Below are positions 18,455 to 27,912 of a DNA stretch of 64,000 nucleotides, piece by piece. Made by a program: the position numbers and the translations under genes. Numbering within the stretch: position 1 is the first letter of the stretch; every line of letters begins with the position of its first letter. The stretch spans positions 620,001 to 684,000 of the forward strand of contig NZ_QOKZ01000002.1 in assembly GCF_003697785.1 (NCBI RefSeq), given 5' to 3'. The notes under the pieces are model-generated. The model was not told the DNA's origin. It saw nothing but the letters and a program-made list of their open reading frames with translations, and made no database searches. Origin of the DNA: Paracoccus alkanivorans (lineage in GTDB: Bacteria; Pseudomonadota; Alphaproteobacteria; Rhodobacterales; Rhodobacteraceae).

Positions 18455-18481
18455 CGAACGGAACCTTCAAAACCGAGCCAG

Positions 18482-18512
18482 ACGGGCGGGGCCGCATTGT
18501 AGCCCCGCCCGT
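18482..18512 (+). terminator. rho-independent-like terminator after the carboxypeptidase gene
   Basis: Perfect 11-base stem ACGGGCGGGGC / GCCCCGCCCGT with a 9-base loop, 28 bases after the stop codon. Only two T follow, so the U-tract is weak. Confidence 0.7.
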
Positions 18513-18674
18513 TTCCATTTGTCCACGTGGTTGAAAGTATCCGGGCAGGATCAAGACCGGCCTGCCCGCTTGCGGACAGGCTGCGTACCACTTCCTGCGG
18601 GCCATATCCCTGCGGTGAGGTGGGCGGAACCTCGGCTAGAGCAGTTTGCGCTTAATCGAGTCCCCCCGGCCCAC

Positions 18675-18746
18675 GTCTTCTTCATGCAAATATCCCGGGG
18701 GTCGCGCCACCGGTTCGAGAGACCTGCCGGCGACGGGCGGCGCCCC
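18675..18746 (-). repeat. dispersed GC-hairpin/GAAGAAG repeat, copy B
   Basis: On the minus strand it reads CCCCCGGGATATTTGCATGAAGAAGAC, preceded by a GC-rich arm (GGGGGCGCCGCCC). On the plus strand, in the sense of the carboxypeptidase gene, CTTCTTCAT comes first, 220 bases after that stop. The 375-base gap 18455-18829 otherwise holds only the terminator at 18482 and no convincing gene. Confidence 0.75.
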
Positions 18747-18829
18747 CGGCCACCGCAGGATACAGTTCGCGGAGGCAGAACCTGCCCGGTCAACGCGATG
18801 GGTGAAAATGACGGGCGCGGTGTCCGCCC

Positions 18830-20629
18830 CTACCCGTCCATCTTCAGCGCCTGGATAAACGCCGTCTGCGGGATCTCGACCTTGCCGAACTGGCGCATTT
18901 TCTTCTTGCCGGCCTTCTGCTTTTCCAGCAGCTTCTTCTTGCGCGTCGCGTCGCCACCATAGCATTTCGCGGTCACGTCCTTGCGCATCGCCGACAATGT
19001 CTCGCGCGCGATCACCCGCGAGCCGATCGCCGCCTGGATCGGGATCTTGAACATGTGGCGCGGGATCAGCTCTTTCAGCTTCTCGACCATCACCCTGCCA
19101 CGGGCTTCGGCGCGGTCGCGATGAACCATGATCGCCAGCGCATCGACCGGCTCGTCATTCACCAGGATCGACATCTTGACCAGGTTATCCTCGCGATACT
19201 CGCTGATCTGGTAATCGAAGGACGCATAACCCTTGGTCACAGATTTCAGCCGGTCGTAGAAGTCGAACACCACCTCGGCCAATGGCAGGTCATAGACCAC
19301 CATGGCGCGGCTGCCCGCATAGGTCAGGTCAAGCTGGATGCCGCGCCGGTCCTGGCACAGTTTCAGTACATCGCCCAAATATTCGTCCGGCACCATGATC
19401 GTCGCCTTGATCCGCGGTTCCTCGATATGATCCACCAGGGTCAGGTCGGGCATGTCGGCGGGATTGTGCAATTCGCGCGTCTCGCCATCCCGCATATGCA
19501 GCCTGAAAACAACCGAAGGCGCTGTGGTGATCAGGTCAAGGTCGTATTCGCGCTCAAGCCGGTCGCGGATCACCTCCAGGTGCAGCAGGCCCAGAAAGCC
19601 GCAGCGGAACCCGAAACCGAGCGCCGCCGAAGTTTCCATCTCGTAGCTGAAGCTGGCATCGTTGAGGGCCAGTTTCTCGATGGCGTCGCGCAGCGCCTCG
19701 AAATCATTGGCATCGACCGGGAACAGCCCACAGAACACCACCGGCTGCGCGGGCTTGAAGCCCGGAAGCGGTCTTTCGGTCGGCTTCTTCTCGTGGGTGA
19801 TGGTGTCGCCGACGCGGGTATCGCGGACCTGTTTGATCGAGGCGGTGAAAACGCCGATCTCACCCGGTCCGAGTTCTGCAATGTCGCGCATGGCCGGGGT
19901 CAACACGGCCAGCTTATCGAGGCGATAGCTCGCGCCGGTCTGCATCATCTTGACCTGGTCGCCCTTGCGGATCACGCCATCCATGACCCGGATCATCACG
20001 ACGACGCCCAGATAGGGATCATACCAGCTATCGACCAGCATCGCCTTGAGAGGCGCGTCGCGATCCCCCTTGGGCGCAGGCAGGCGCCGCACGATGGCCT
20101 CCAGCACATCGGGGATGCCGAGGCCGGTCTTGGCGCTGATCGGAATGGCCTCGGATGCATCGATGCCGATCACATCCTCGATCTGCTCCTTCACCCGGTC
20201 GGGCTCGGCCGCCGGAAGGTCGATCTTGTTCAGGACCGGGACGATCTCGTGATCGGCGTCGATGGCCTGATAGACATTGGCCAGCGTCTGCGCCTCGACC
20301 CCCTGGGTGGCGTCCACCACCAGCAGCGAGCCCTCGACCGCGCGCATGCTCCGGCTAACCTCGTAGGCGAAATCGACATGGCCCGGCGTGTCGATCAGGT
20401 TCAGCACATAGGTATGCCCGTCCTGCGCCGGATAGCTGATCCGAACGGTATTGGCCTTGATAGTGATACCGCGCTCGCGCTCGATATCCATGGCATCCAG
20501 GATCTGGGCCTTCATGTCGCGTTCGGCGACAGTGCCCGTCAGCTGGATCAGCCGGTCGGCCAGGGTGGACTTGCCGTGGTCGATATGGGCCACGATCGAG
20601 AAATTGCGTATATGGGACAGCTCGGTCAT
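18830..20629 (-). CDS. lepA: elongation factor 4 (ribosomal back-translocase)
   Basis: 599 residues, standard for LepA/EF4, a translational GTPase acting on stalled or mis-translocated ribosomes. G1 is AHIDHGKST, switch II is DTPGHVDF, G4 is LNKIDLP. The C-terminal domain specific to LepA ends [23 protein letters not shown] 20629 gives the canonical [19 protein letters not shown] start; an in-frame ATG 48 bases upstream would add a non-conserved leader. No strong Shine-Dalgarno site is visible. Confidence 0.97.
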   Translation of the reverse strand: MTELSHIRNFSIVAHIDHGKSTLADRLIQLTGTVAERDMKAQILDAMDIERERGITIKANTVRISYPAQDGHTYVLNLIDTPGHVDFAYEVSRSMRAVEGSLLVVDATQGVEAQTLANVYQAIDADHEIVPVLNKIDLPAAEPDRVKEQIEDVIGIDASEAIPISAKTGLGIPDVLEAIVRRLPAPKGDRDAPLKAMLVDSWYDPYLGVVVMIRVMDGVIRKGDQVKMMQTGASYRLDKLAVLTPAMRDIAELGPGEIGVFTASIKQVRDTRVGDTITHEKKPTERPLPGFKPAQPVVFCGLFPVDANDFEALRDAIEKLALNDASFSYEMETSAALGFGFRCGFLGLLHLEVIRDRLEREYDLDLITTAPSVVFRLHMRDGETRELHNPADMPDLTLVDHIEEPRIKATIMVPDEYLGDVLKLCQDRRGIQLDLTYAGSRAMVVYDLPLAEVVFDFYDRLKSVTKGYASFDYQISEYREDNLVKMSILVNDEPVDALAIMVHRDRAEARGRVMVEKLKELIPRHMFKIPIQAAIGSRVIARETLSAMRKDVTAKCYGGDATRKKKLLEKQKAGKKKMRQFGKVEIPQTAFIQALKMDG

Positions 20630-20711
20630 GGCGAGGCTATACAAGGGCGCGCGCGCCGCGAAAAGAGGGATTTGCATCTGTCGCGGCGACGGATCGGGGC
20701 CAGGGCTGCCC

Positions 20712-21623
20712 TTATCTCTCGCCGCGCCGGATCAGGCCGTCTGGCGGGTTTCGCCTGCGCCCTCGCAGCCGCGCCTCGCGCCACATGGCATAGCCGCCCG
20801 AAACGGCGATCAGCCCCGCACCCGCCAATGTCGGAAGATCCGGTCGCTCGGAGAACATCACGACCGCGACGACCAGCGCAAATCCAAGGCGGGTATAACG
20901 GAACGGCGCGACAGCCGAGGCTTCGCCCAAGCGGGTCGCCGTCACCATCGCGGAATAGGCGGTGACCCCGAACAGCATGGTTCCCGCCAGCAGTGCCCAG
21001 TCCCGGCCGCTTGGGACGACAGGCTCCGCAGTAGCGATCAACCCCATCAGCAGCCCGGCCGGAACCATCGCCCCATAGGCCGCGCCCGACAATTGATCCG
21101 ATGGGATCGACGCCGGTATCAGCCGCGTCGCCAAATCGCGCAGGGTCAGCGCCACGACGCCGAAAAGCGCCCATAATCCGGATGGCTGGAAAGCCTCCGT
21201 TCCCGGGCGCAGGATCAGAAGCACACCGATAAATCCCAGCAGGACGGAACTCCAGCGCCGCCAGCCGACCTTTTCCCCCAGGAACAGGGCTGCCCCCAGA
21301 ACAAGCGTCAGGGGCAGCATCTGCAGGATCGCCGAGGCAGAGGCCAGTTCGCCCATCGCCAGCGCGGTTACGAACCCGAAGGCCCCGCCGACCTCGCCCA
21401 GATTGCGCGCGATCACCATCGGATGCAGCAATGCGGGCGACCACATCGGCTGCCCGCGCCCGATCATGCGCAGCCAGAACAGCAGCATGCCGAATGCGCC
21501 GATCATTGCCAGCAGCTGATAGACCGGTATTCCCGCAGCCATCATCTTGATGAAGGCGTCTTCCAGTGCGAACAGCGCCATGGAAAAGACCATAAGCATG
21601 GCGGCACGGAAATTGTCGCTCAT
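20712..21623 (-). CDS. DMT-superfamily (EamA) exporter
   Basis: 303 residues with ten membrane helices in two five-helix repeats, typical of EamA metabolite exporters (e.g. RhtA/YdcZ relatives). Stretches such as [17 protein letters not shown] and [19 protein letters not shown] mark the two repeats. A basic, cytoplasmic tail ends the protein. Its ATGA overlaps the stop of the HAD gene, so it is the second gene of that pair. The exported compound is unknown. Confidence 0.85.
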   Translation of the reverse strand: MSDNFRAAMLMVFSMALFALEDAFIKMMAAGIPVYQLLAMIGAFGMLLFWLRMIGRGQPMWSPALLHPMVIARNLGEVGGAFGFVTALAMGELASASAILQMLPLTLVLGAALFLGEKVGWRRWSSVLLGFIGVLLILRPGTEAFQPSGLWALFGVVALTLRDLATRLIPASIPSDQLSGAAYGAMVPAGLLMGLIATAEPVVPSGRDWALLAGTMLFGVTAYSAMVTATRLGEASAVAPFRYTRLGFALVVAVVMFSERPDLPTLAGAGLIAVSGGYAMWREARLRGRRRNPPDGLIRRGER

Positions 21624-22315
21624 CTCCCTGTCCCGAACCGCTCGACCAGCCCGGGCAGTTCCCTGATCGAATCCAGCCGGCGAAAACCCGGATGATCCGG
21701 ATCGTCATCATGTTCCACCTGCCAGGTCAGGTCATGCGGGATCAGTGCCGCCCTGCCGCCCAGTTCCAGCACCGGCAGGATATCGCTCTTGACCGAGTTT
21801 CCCGCCATCAGGAAACGGCCGGGGTCGACCGCATGGCGCTTCAGCACCCGGGCATAGGTTCCGGGCGTCTTGTCCGCCACGATCTCGACAGCATCGAACC
21901 GCTCGGCCAATCCCGAGGCCGCGAGCTTGCGCTCCTGGTCCAGCAGATCCCCCTTGGTGATCAGGATGAGACGCCGCCCCGCCAGCGCGTCCAGCGCCTC
22001 GGGCACGCCCTCGATCAGATGCACCGGATGGGCCAGCATCTCGTGGCCAAGCTCCAGTATCCGTCCTATCACCTGCCCCGGCACCCGGCCACCGGTCAAC
22101 TCGATGGCGGTCTGGACCATGGATAATGTAAATCCTTTTATACCAAATCCGTAACGCGACAAGTTACGGCGCTCCACCTCGTGGAGACAGCGGCTGATCT
22201 GGTCGGGATCGCCATGATCGGCAAGCAATTCGGCAAGCCCCGCCTCGGTCAGCCGAAAGAACTGCTCGTTCTCCCACAGGGTATCGTCGGCATCCAGCCC
22301 CACAGCCTCGATCAT
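21620..22315 (-). CDS. HAD-superfamily hydrolase
   Basis: 231 residues. Motif I is GLDADDTLWENEQF (nucleophile and acid aspartates), motif II is LILITKG, motif III/IV is RFLMAGNSVKSDI. The helical cap lies between about residues 15 and 100. Probably a small phosphatase; the substrate cannot be deduced. GAGGAGGGGGC stands before the ATG. Translationally coupled to the downstream EamA exporter and divergent from the small secreted protein gene. Confidence 0.85.
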   Translation of the reverse strand: MIEAVGLDADDTLWENEQFFRLTEAGLAELLADHGDPDQISRCLHEVERRNLSRYGFGIKGFTLSMVQTAIELTGGRVPGQVIGRILELGHEMLAHPVHLIEGVPEALDALAGRRLILITKGDLLDQERKLAASGLAERFDAVEIVADKTPGTYARVLKRHAVDPGRFLMAGNSVKSDILPVLELGGRAALIPHDLTWQVEHDDDPDHPGFRRLDSIRELPGLVERFGTGR

Positions 22316-22480
22316 CGCGCCCCCTCCTCACGTTCGGATGATCGAGATCACGCCGCCCCGCGCATGTCAAACCTCCAGGCGCCCGAATCCTCCGCCCGCC
22401 ACAAGGTGCCTGTCCGGCCGCGCCACAAGATATTGACGGTGCCGGATTTGCCGCCGCAACCGGGTGATAACCGTAACAGA

Positions 22481-22509
22481 TTGAGTTGAAGTAACGATTT
22501 TGCTATATC
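22481..22509 (+). promoter_or_regulatory. putative sigma-70 promoter
   Basis: TTGAGT (22481-22486), a 17-base spacer and TATATC (22504-22509), in a locally A/T-rich patch. Transcription would start about 60 bases before the small secreted protein gene. Confidence 0.6.
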
Positions 22510-22579
22510 TTGTGTCCATAAGGGCAAAACAAGCCGGCCCACCGGCCGCCCGAGGCAGCAAGGAACCGAGGAGACAGTT

Positions 22580-22882
22580 ATGTTCAACCGCATCGCCATT
22601 GCGGCAGCCACTTTAGTATTGACCACGCCGCTGGCCATGGCCGGCCCTATCGACAGCGCCTGCGTCCGTTCCGACCGCGCGCAAGGCAACACACCGCTTT
22701 GCGGCTGTATCCAGCAGGTGGCGGACCAGACCCTTTCACGTTCGGACCAGCGCCGCGCCGCGCGTTTCTTCCGCGACCCGCACGAGGCGCAGGAGGCACG
22801 GACATCCGACAGCAGTTCCGACAGCGCCTTCTGGTCGCGCTACACGAATTTCGCCAATACCGCCGCCGCCTATTGCAGCTGA
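22580..22882 (+). CDS. small secreted conserved protein
   Basis: 100 residues. A clear signal peptide (MFNRIAIAAATLVLTTPLAMA, cleaved before GPIDSAC) leads to a mature protein of about 80 residues with four cysteines (DSAC, PLCGC, AAYC), probably disulphide-linked in the periplasm. QQVADQTLSRSDQRRAARFF followed by DPHEAQ is a stretch I recall in Rhodobacteraceae homologues carrying the doubtful label 'arginine transporter'. GAGGAGACAG precedes the ATG. Only four bases separate it from the sirtuin gene. Confidence 0.75.
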   Translation: MFNRIAIAAATLVLTTPLAMAGPIDSACVRSDRAQGNTPLCGCIQQVADQTLSRSDQRRAARFFRDPHEAQEARTSDSSSDSAFWSRYTNFANTAAAYCS

Positions 22883-22886
22883 GGCG

Positions 22887-23567
22887 ATGCGCATCGCGGT
22901 CCTGACCGGCGCGGGCATTTCGGCCGAAAGCGGGCTTGCGACCTTTCGCGCCTCGGACGGCCTGTGGGAGAACCATCGCATCGAGGATGTCGCCACGGTC
23001 GAGGCGTTCGAGCGCGATCCGGCACTGGTTCACGATTTCTACAACATGCGCCGCATAAAAGCTGCCGAGGCACAGCCCAATGCCGCCCATCGCGCATTGG
23101 CCGAACTGGCGCGCGCGCATGATCTGACCCTGATCACCCAGAATGTGGACGACCTGCACGAGCGTGGCGGCAGCGCGGATGTCATCCATATGCACGGCGC
23201 GGTGGCCAGCGCGCTTTGCGCGGCATGCGGGCATCGCTGGCAGGCACCGATGGTCATGCGACCCGAGGATCGATGTCCCGAATGCAACGCCCAGGCCACG
23301 CGCCCGGATATCGTCTGGTTCGGCGAGATGCCCTATCACATGGAACGGATCTGGCAGGCACTGGAAGAAGCCGAGTTGTTCGCCGCGATCGGCACCTCGG
23401 GAAATGTCTATCCGGCGGCGGGATTTGCGCAGCATGCCGCACGATTCGGCGTTGAGTGCATTGAGCTGAACCTGGAAGAGAGCGCCAACAGCCGGGATTT
23501 CTCGCAGCGCATATTGGGGCCGGCCAGCCGGACCGTGCCGGAATGGGTGAACGGGCTTCTGAGGTGA
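22887..23567 (+). CDS. cobB: NAD-dependent protein deacylase (sirtuin)
   Basis: 226 residues. Removes acyl groups from lysines using NAD. Motifs in order: TGAGISAESGLATFR (NAD binding), FYNMRR (the Tyr-x-x-Arg pair that lets class III sirtuins accept succinyl/malonyl groups), TQNVDDLH, HMHG with the catalytic histidine, a C4 zinc site (CAACGH and CPECN), and IGTSGNVYPAAGF. ATG 22887 directly follows TGAGGCG, in which the stop codon of the previous gene doubles as part of the ribosome-binding site. Confidence 0.93.
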   Translation: MRIAVLTGAGISAESGLATFRASDGLWENHRIEDVATVEAFERDPALVHDFYNMRRIKAAEAQPNAAHRALAELARAHDLTLITQNVDDLHERGGSADVIHMHGAVASALCAACGHRWQAPMVMRPEDRCPECNAQATRPDIVWFGEMPYHMERIWQALEEAELFAAIGTSGNVYPAAGFAQHAARFGVECIELNLEESANSRDFSQRILGPASRTVPEWVNGLLR

Positions 23568-23589
23568 TCCGCGTTCCGCAAAGACCGTT

Positions 23590-23612
23590 GGCCGCCAGCC
23601 CCGCCGGCGGCC
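23590..23612. terminator. possible bidirectional hairpin between cobB and the M20 gene
   Basis: GGCCGCC / GGCGGCC, a perfect 7-base stem with a 9-base loop, lies between two convergent stop codons. No T-tract follows on either side, so termination strength is doubtful. Confidence 0.4.
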
Positions 23613-23636
23613 TTCGATGGGTTCAGGCCACGCCGC

Positions 23637-25022
23637 TTACCTCAACGCGGCAATGATCCGCGCCCATGAGCGTGCGCCCCTGACGAAGCTTTCCACGTTG
23701 TATTTCTCGTTCGGCGAATGAATCCGGTCATCGTCGCGGCCAAAACCGATCAGCATCGAATCCATGCCGAGGATTTCCTTGAAGTCGCCCGCAATCGGGA
23801 TCGAGCCGCCAGCGCCGATATAGGCCGCCTCGCGTCCCCATTCCTCGGTCAGTGCCTGCCTGGCGGCGGCAAAGGCCGGATCGGAGATATCCATGACGCT
23901 GGCCGGGCTGCCGCCATGTTCGTGAAACTCCACGCGGCAATCGGCGGGCACGAACCTGCTGACATGGGCGCGGAAGGCCTCGCGGATCTTCTGCGGATCC
24001 TGCGTGCCGGTCAGGCGGAAGCTGACCTTGGCGCGGGCCTCGGCGGGCAGGACGGTCTTGAAACCTTCGCCCGCATAGCCGCCGGCGATGCCGTTGATCT
24101 CGGCGGTGGGGCGGTTCCAGACCATTTCCAGCGGCGTCCGCCCCTTTTCCCCGATGGGTTCGGACAGTCCGACCCGGCCCAGGAACTCCGCCGCGTCGAA
24201 GCCGAGCGCCTGCCAGTCGCGGGCCAGATCCTCGCCCGGATCCTCGACCCCGTCATAGAAACCGGGCAGCGTCACCCGCCCGTCGCCATCCTTCAACGCC
24301 CCGAGCGCCTGTGCCAGGATCATGACCGGATTGGCCGCCAGTCCGCCGAAACTGCCGGAATGCAGGTCGCGGTCGGCGGCCCGGATGATCACTTCTTCGC
24401 CGACCAGTCCGCGAAGCTGCGTCGTGATCGCGGGGCGGCCATCGGCATAAAGCCCGGTATCGCAGATCATCGCCAGCGAGGCGCGCAACTCGTCGGCATG
24501 CTCGGTCAGGAAAGGCTGAAGTGACGGCGAGCCCGATTCCTCTTCGCCCTCGAACAGCAGAACCAGGTCGGAGGGCAGGCTGCCATGCACCGCTTTCCAC
24601 GCCCGGAAAGCCTCCACGAAGGTCATCAGCTGGCCCTTGTCGTCCGAGGCGCCGCGCCCGCGGATCACCTTGCCGTCATCGGTTTCCTGGATCTCGGGCT
24701 CGAAGGGCGGGCGGTCCCACAATTCCAGCGGATCGACCGGCTGCACGTCGTAATGACCGTAGAACAGCAACGGGCGGGCATCGCCGGGGGCTGAACGGGC
24801 CACAACCATGGGATGGCCCGGCGTGTCATGGATTCCTGCCTCGAAACCAAGGCTTTCCAACTCCCTGCACAGCCATTGCGCGGCCTCGCGGACATCATCG
24901 CGATGCGCCGGGTCGGTCGAGATCGACGGGATGCGCAGGAATTCGAGCAGCCGCGTCAGCGCCGCATCCTGCCCGGCATCAAGCTGCGCCAGAATCGCAT
25001 CGAGCTGTTTTCCGTCCGTCAT
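23637..25022 (-). CDS. M20-family dipeptidase
   Basis: 461-residue cytoplasmic metallopeptidase related to carnosinase/PepV-type dipeptidases. The first metal ligand is in FYGHYDVQPVDP, the bridging aspartate in RGASDDKGQ, and the catalytic glutamates in LFEGEEESGSPS; the last metal histidine is in DDDRIHSPNEKYNV. A lid domain (about 200-310) separates the halves. ATG 25022 follows AAAGGACCGG; an in-frame start at 25157 would add 45 unrelated residues. It probably degrades dipeptides; the exact specificity is unknown. Confidence 0.88.
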   Translation of the reverse strand: MTDGKQLDAILAQLDAGQDAALTRLLEFLRIPSISTDPAHRDDVREAAQWLCRELESLGFEAGIHDTPGHPMVVARSAPGDARPLLFYGHYDVQPVDPLELWDRPPFEPEIQETDDGKVIRGRGASDDKGQLMTFVEAFRAWKAVHGSLPSDLVLLFEGEEESGSPSLQPFLTEHADELRASLAMICDTGLYADGRPAITTQLRGLVGEEVIIRAADRDLHSGSFGGLAANPVMILAQALGALKDGDGRVTLPGFYDGVEDPGEDLARDWQALGFDAAEFLGRVGLSEPIGEKGRTPLEMVWNRPTAEINGIAGGYAGEGFKTVLPAEARAKVSFRLTGTQDPQKIREAFRAHVSRFVPADCRVEFHEHGGSPASVMDISDPAFAAARQALTEEWGREAAYIGAGGSIPIAGDFKEILGMDSMLIGFGRDDDRIHSPNEKYNVESFVRGARSWARIIAALR

Positions 25023-25186
25023 TTTCCGGTCCTTTCTGACTGAAACACTTGGTTTTTCGCCTTGGCCTTTAGTCGTGCTGCGACAATTTTGACCTGTCAT
25101 TTTCGAGAATCTGCATGTATCACCGACAAGCGCGCGAGATCGGAAGAATGATCGCACCCAGCAGGCAAAGCAAGGGAACGCCAGAC

Positions 25187-26416
25187 ATGAATTATGACGC
25201 CGCTCTGGATCGGGCCATCGGACAGCTTCACGAGGAAGGCCGTTACCGGACCTTCATCGATATCGAGCGTGCGAAGGGCCGGTTCCCGCAGGCGGTCTGG
25301 ACGCGCCCCGATGGGCAGCAGCAGGAAATCACCGTCTGGTGCGGCAATGACTATCTTGGCATGGGCCAGCATCCTGTGGTCCTGTCGGCCATGCACGAGG
25401 CGTTGGAATCCGCCGGTGCCGGTTCCGGCGGAACGCGCAATATCTCGGGCACCACGGTCTATCACAAGCAATTGGAAGCCGAGCTGGCCGATCTGCACCG
25501 GAAAGAGGCGGCGCTGGTGTTTTCCAGCGCATATATCGCCAATGACGCGACGCTTTCGACTCTGCCCAAGCTGTTTCCCGGCCTGATCATCTATTCCGAC
25601 GCGCTGAACCATGCCTCGATGATCGAGGGGATCAAGCGCAATGGCGGCGCCAAGCGCATTTTCCGCCATAACGACCTTGCCCATCTGCGCGAATTGCTGG
25701 AGGCGGACGATCCGGCCGCGCCCAAGCTGATCGCCTTCGAGTCGATCTATTCGATGGATGGCGATTTCGGCCCGATCAAGGAAATCTGCGATCTGGCCGA
25801 CGAATTCAACGCGCTGACCTATCTGGACGAGGTTCACGCGGTCGGCATGTACGGCCCGCGCGGCGGCGGCGTGTCCGAGCGTGACCATTTGTCGCAACGG
25901 ATCGACATCATCAACGGCACCCTCGGCAAGGCGTTCGGCGTGTTCGGCGGCTATATCGCCGCCTCGGCCCGGATGTGCGACGCGGTCCGCTCCTATGCGC
26001 CGGGCTTCATCTTTACCACCTCGCTGCCGCCCGCGGTCGCGGCGGGGGCGGCAGCCTCGATTCGCTTCCTCAAGGGCAAAAAAGGGCAGGAATTGCGCGA
26101 TGCGCAGCAACTCCATGCCCGGATACTTAAAATGCGCCTTAAATCGCTCGGGATGCCGATCATCGACCATGGCAGCCATATCGTGCCCGTTCATGTCGGC
26201 CATCCGGTGCATTGCAAATCGCTGTCGGATTTGTTGCTGCGCGACCATAACATCTATGTACAGCCTATAAATTTCCCCACCGTGCCACGCGGGACCGAGC
26301 GTTTGCGCTTCACCCCCTCGCCCGTTCACGACCCCAAGGAGATCGACAGGCTCGTGCGTGCAATGGACAGGCTGTGGTCGCAATGCGCCCTGAATCGCGC
26401 CGATTTGACTGCCTGA
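25187..26416 (+). CDS. hemA: 5-aminolevulinate synthase
   Basis: 409 residues. PLP enzyme that condenses glycine and succinyl-CoA, the alphaproteobacterial entry to haem synthesis. Features: [25 protein letters not shown], the PLP-binding pair in [12 protein letters not shown] and the Schiff-base lysine in [14 protein letters not shown]; the C-terminus has [19 protein letters not shown]. The chosen ATG yields the [11 protein letters not shown] start that matches known Paracoccus HemA and has AAGGGAACG upstream. Confidence 0.97.
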   Translation: MNYDAALDRAIGQLHEEGRYRTFIDIERAKGRFPQAVWTRPDGQQQEITVWCGNDYLGMGQHPVVLSAMHEALESAGAGSGGTRNISGTTVYHKQLEAELADLHRKEAALVFSSAYIANDATLSTLPKLFPGLIIYSDALNHASMIEGIKRNGGAKRIFRHNDLAHLRELLEADDPAAPKLIAFESIYSMDGDFGPIKEICDLADEFNALTYLDEVHAVGMYGPRGGGVSERDHLSQRIDIINGTLGKAFGVFGGYIAASARMCDAVRSYAPGFIFTTSLPPAVAAGAAASIRFLKGKKGQELRDAQQLHARILKMRLKSLGMPIIDHGSHIVPVHVGHPVHCKSLSDLLLRDHNIYVQPINFPTVPRGTERLRFTPSPVHDPKEIDRLVRAMDRLWSQCALNRADLTA

Positions 26417-26428
26417 CGATATCTGCTG

Positions 26429-26457
26429 GTGAACTGCTCTCGCCGCCGTGATAATAT
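26429..26457 (+). promoter_or_regulatory. putative promoter of the rodZ-like gene
   Basis: GTGAAC (26429-26434), exactly 17 bases, then TAATAT (26452-26457), a near-consensus -10. It falls in the short gap after hemA, 69 bases before the next ATG. Confidence 0.5.
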
Positions 26458-26525
26458 GCTAGCACTTACAAGTTGGAGCCGCAGTGATTCGGGCGGCATT
26501 TTGATGGTGTGATGAGGCAGAGAGC

Positions 26526-27812
26526 ATGAGCAAACTGCGGGCAACAAGTCCGGCAGAAGAGAATTCGCAGGTAGAGGAGATCGAGTATTTCCTCGATGAC
26601 GACACGCGCCTTGGCGACATCATGCGCGGCGAGCGTGCTACCTTGGGCAAATCACTGCTTGATGTGCAGCGGGAGCTGAGGATACGCGCCTCTTATGTCG
26701 CTGCGATCGAGAATTGCGACATCAGTGCCTTCGATGCCCCCAGTTTCATCGCGGGTTACGTACGTTCTTATGCCCGCTACCTGCATATGGACCCGGACTG
26801 GACCTTTCGCCGTTTTTGCCTCGAATCGGGCTTTCAGCCGACCCATGGCATGGCACCCTCGGCGTCCGGCCCCAAGCCGGCGCGGCGGCCATCCGACCCG
26901 GCAGAGGCGCTGGCCAATCCCCACGCCCTGTTCATCCCCCAGCAGCAAAGCTTCTGGTCCGATATCGAACCCAAGGCGATCGGTTCCATTCTGGTATTGG
27001 CGGTGCTGGTCTGCGGACTGGCTTATGGCGGCTGGACGGTCCTGCAGGAAATCCAGCGCGTCACGCTTACACCCGGCAACGATGCGCCGAATATCACGGC
27101 ATCGCTCGACCCGGCGCAAAGCGCGGGCCTGCCCGAGCCGGCGCTTTCGCCGACGGACGCCGCAACCATGGTGCAGCGGCTGCCGCAGCCGGAGGTTCTG
27201 GACCGGATGTACCGCCCCCAGATCCTTGAGGCGCCGGTGCTGAATTCGCGGGACGGTCCGATTGCGGCAATCGACCCCAAGTTGGAGGGTTCTTTCGAGA
27301 CTGCCGACGCCCCCGTTTCAGAGCAGGACAAGGCAACCGTCGCCCCGCCATCGGGCGGCGCCAATACCGTGACCGTACTGGCGCAGGCCATGCAATACGG
27401 CCCCCAGATGCCGGAAGAACAGGCGGCGGTCCGGACCGTCGCACCGGACGCGCCGGAACTGCAATTGCTGGCAGCGCGCCCGGCATGGGTTCGGGTAACC
27501 TCGGCGGATGGCACTGTTCTGCTTGAAAAGATCATGGATGCGGGCGAGCGTTTCACCCTGCCCAAGCTGGAAGAGCCTCCGGTTCTGAGGACTGGCAATT
27601 CCGGCGCGGTTTATTTCGCGGTGAATGGCCGGACCTATGGCCCCGCCGCGCCGGGACCGCAGGTGGTGAAGAATATCGAGCTGTCGCCTGCGAACCTGAC
27701 CTCGAAATTCGCCTTCGCCGACCTGGAGGCCGATCCCGAACTGGCCGAGATGGTGGCTGTCGCACAGGCTGATACCGGCGATATCTCGTCAGAGGCTCAG
27801 GTGAGCGAGTAG
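26526..27812 (+). CDS. RodZ-like protein (HTH domain, membrane helix, DUF4115)
   Basis: 428 residues. An N-terminal Xre-type helix-turn-helix (about 28-95: LGDIMRGERATLGKSLLDVQ, YVAAIENCDISAF, FIAGYVRSYARYL) is followed by one membrane helix at about 151-172 and a periplasmic part ending in a DUF4115 beta domain (RPAWVRVTSADGTVLLEKIM, GRTYGPAAPG). This is the layout of RodZ, which links MreB to the elongation machinery; the mre operon is 15 kb away. The long periplasmic linker is acidic and proline-rich. Homologues are often labelled only as HTH proteins. Confidence 0.82.
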   Translation: MSKLRATSPAEENSQVEEIEYFLDDDTRLGDIMRGERATLGKSLLDVQRELRIRASYVAAIENCDISAFDAPSFIAGYVRSYARYLHMDPDWTFRRFCLESGFQPTHGMAPSASGPKPARRPSDPAEALANPHALFIPQQQSFWSDIEPKAIGSILVLAVLVCGLAYGGWTVLQEIQRVTLTPGNDAPNITASLDPAQSAGLPEPALSPTDAATMVQRLPQPEVLDRMYRPQILEAPVLNSRDGPIAAIDPKLEGSFETADAPVSEQDKATVAPPSGGANTVTVLAQAMQYGPQMPEEQAAVRTVAPDAPELQLLAARPAWVRVTSADGTVLLEKIMDAGERFTLPKLEEPPVLRTGNSGAVYFAVNGRTYGPAAPGPQVVKNIELSPANLTSKFAFADLEADPELAEMVAVAQADTGDISSEAQVSE

Positions 27813-27873
27813 TCCGGCATATCGCGGGATTGGCGGAAACGCCTCCCGCCCGGAGCATAGAGAAGCCCGGATT

Positions 27874-27909
27874 TCCATGAAGCGACACTTCTGGACCGCT
27901 TCATGGAAG
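27874..27909. terminator. perfect 12-base inverted repeat between convergent genes
   Basis: TTCCATGAAGCG / CGCTTCATGGAA with a 12-base spacer, four bases from the end of the dipeptidase gene and about 60 after the rodZ-like stop. There is no T-tract on either strand. It could end both transcripts or bind a protein. Confidence 0.5.
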
Positions 27910-27912
27910 CCA

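Noticed and set aside
19055..20965. Open frame of over 600 codons opposite lepA
   Set aside because: Shadow of lepA codon bias, with no start signal or family resemblance.
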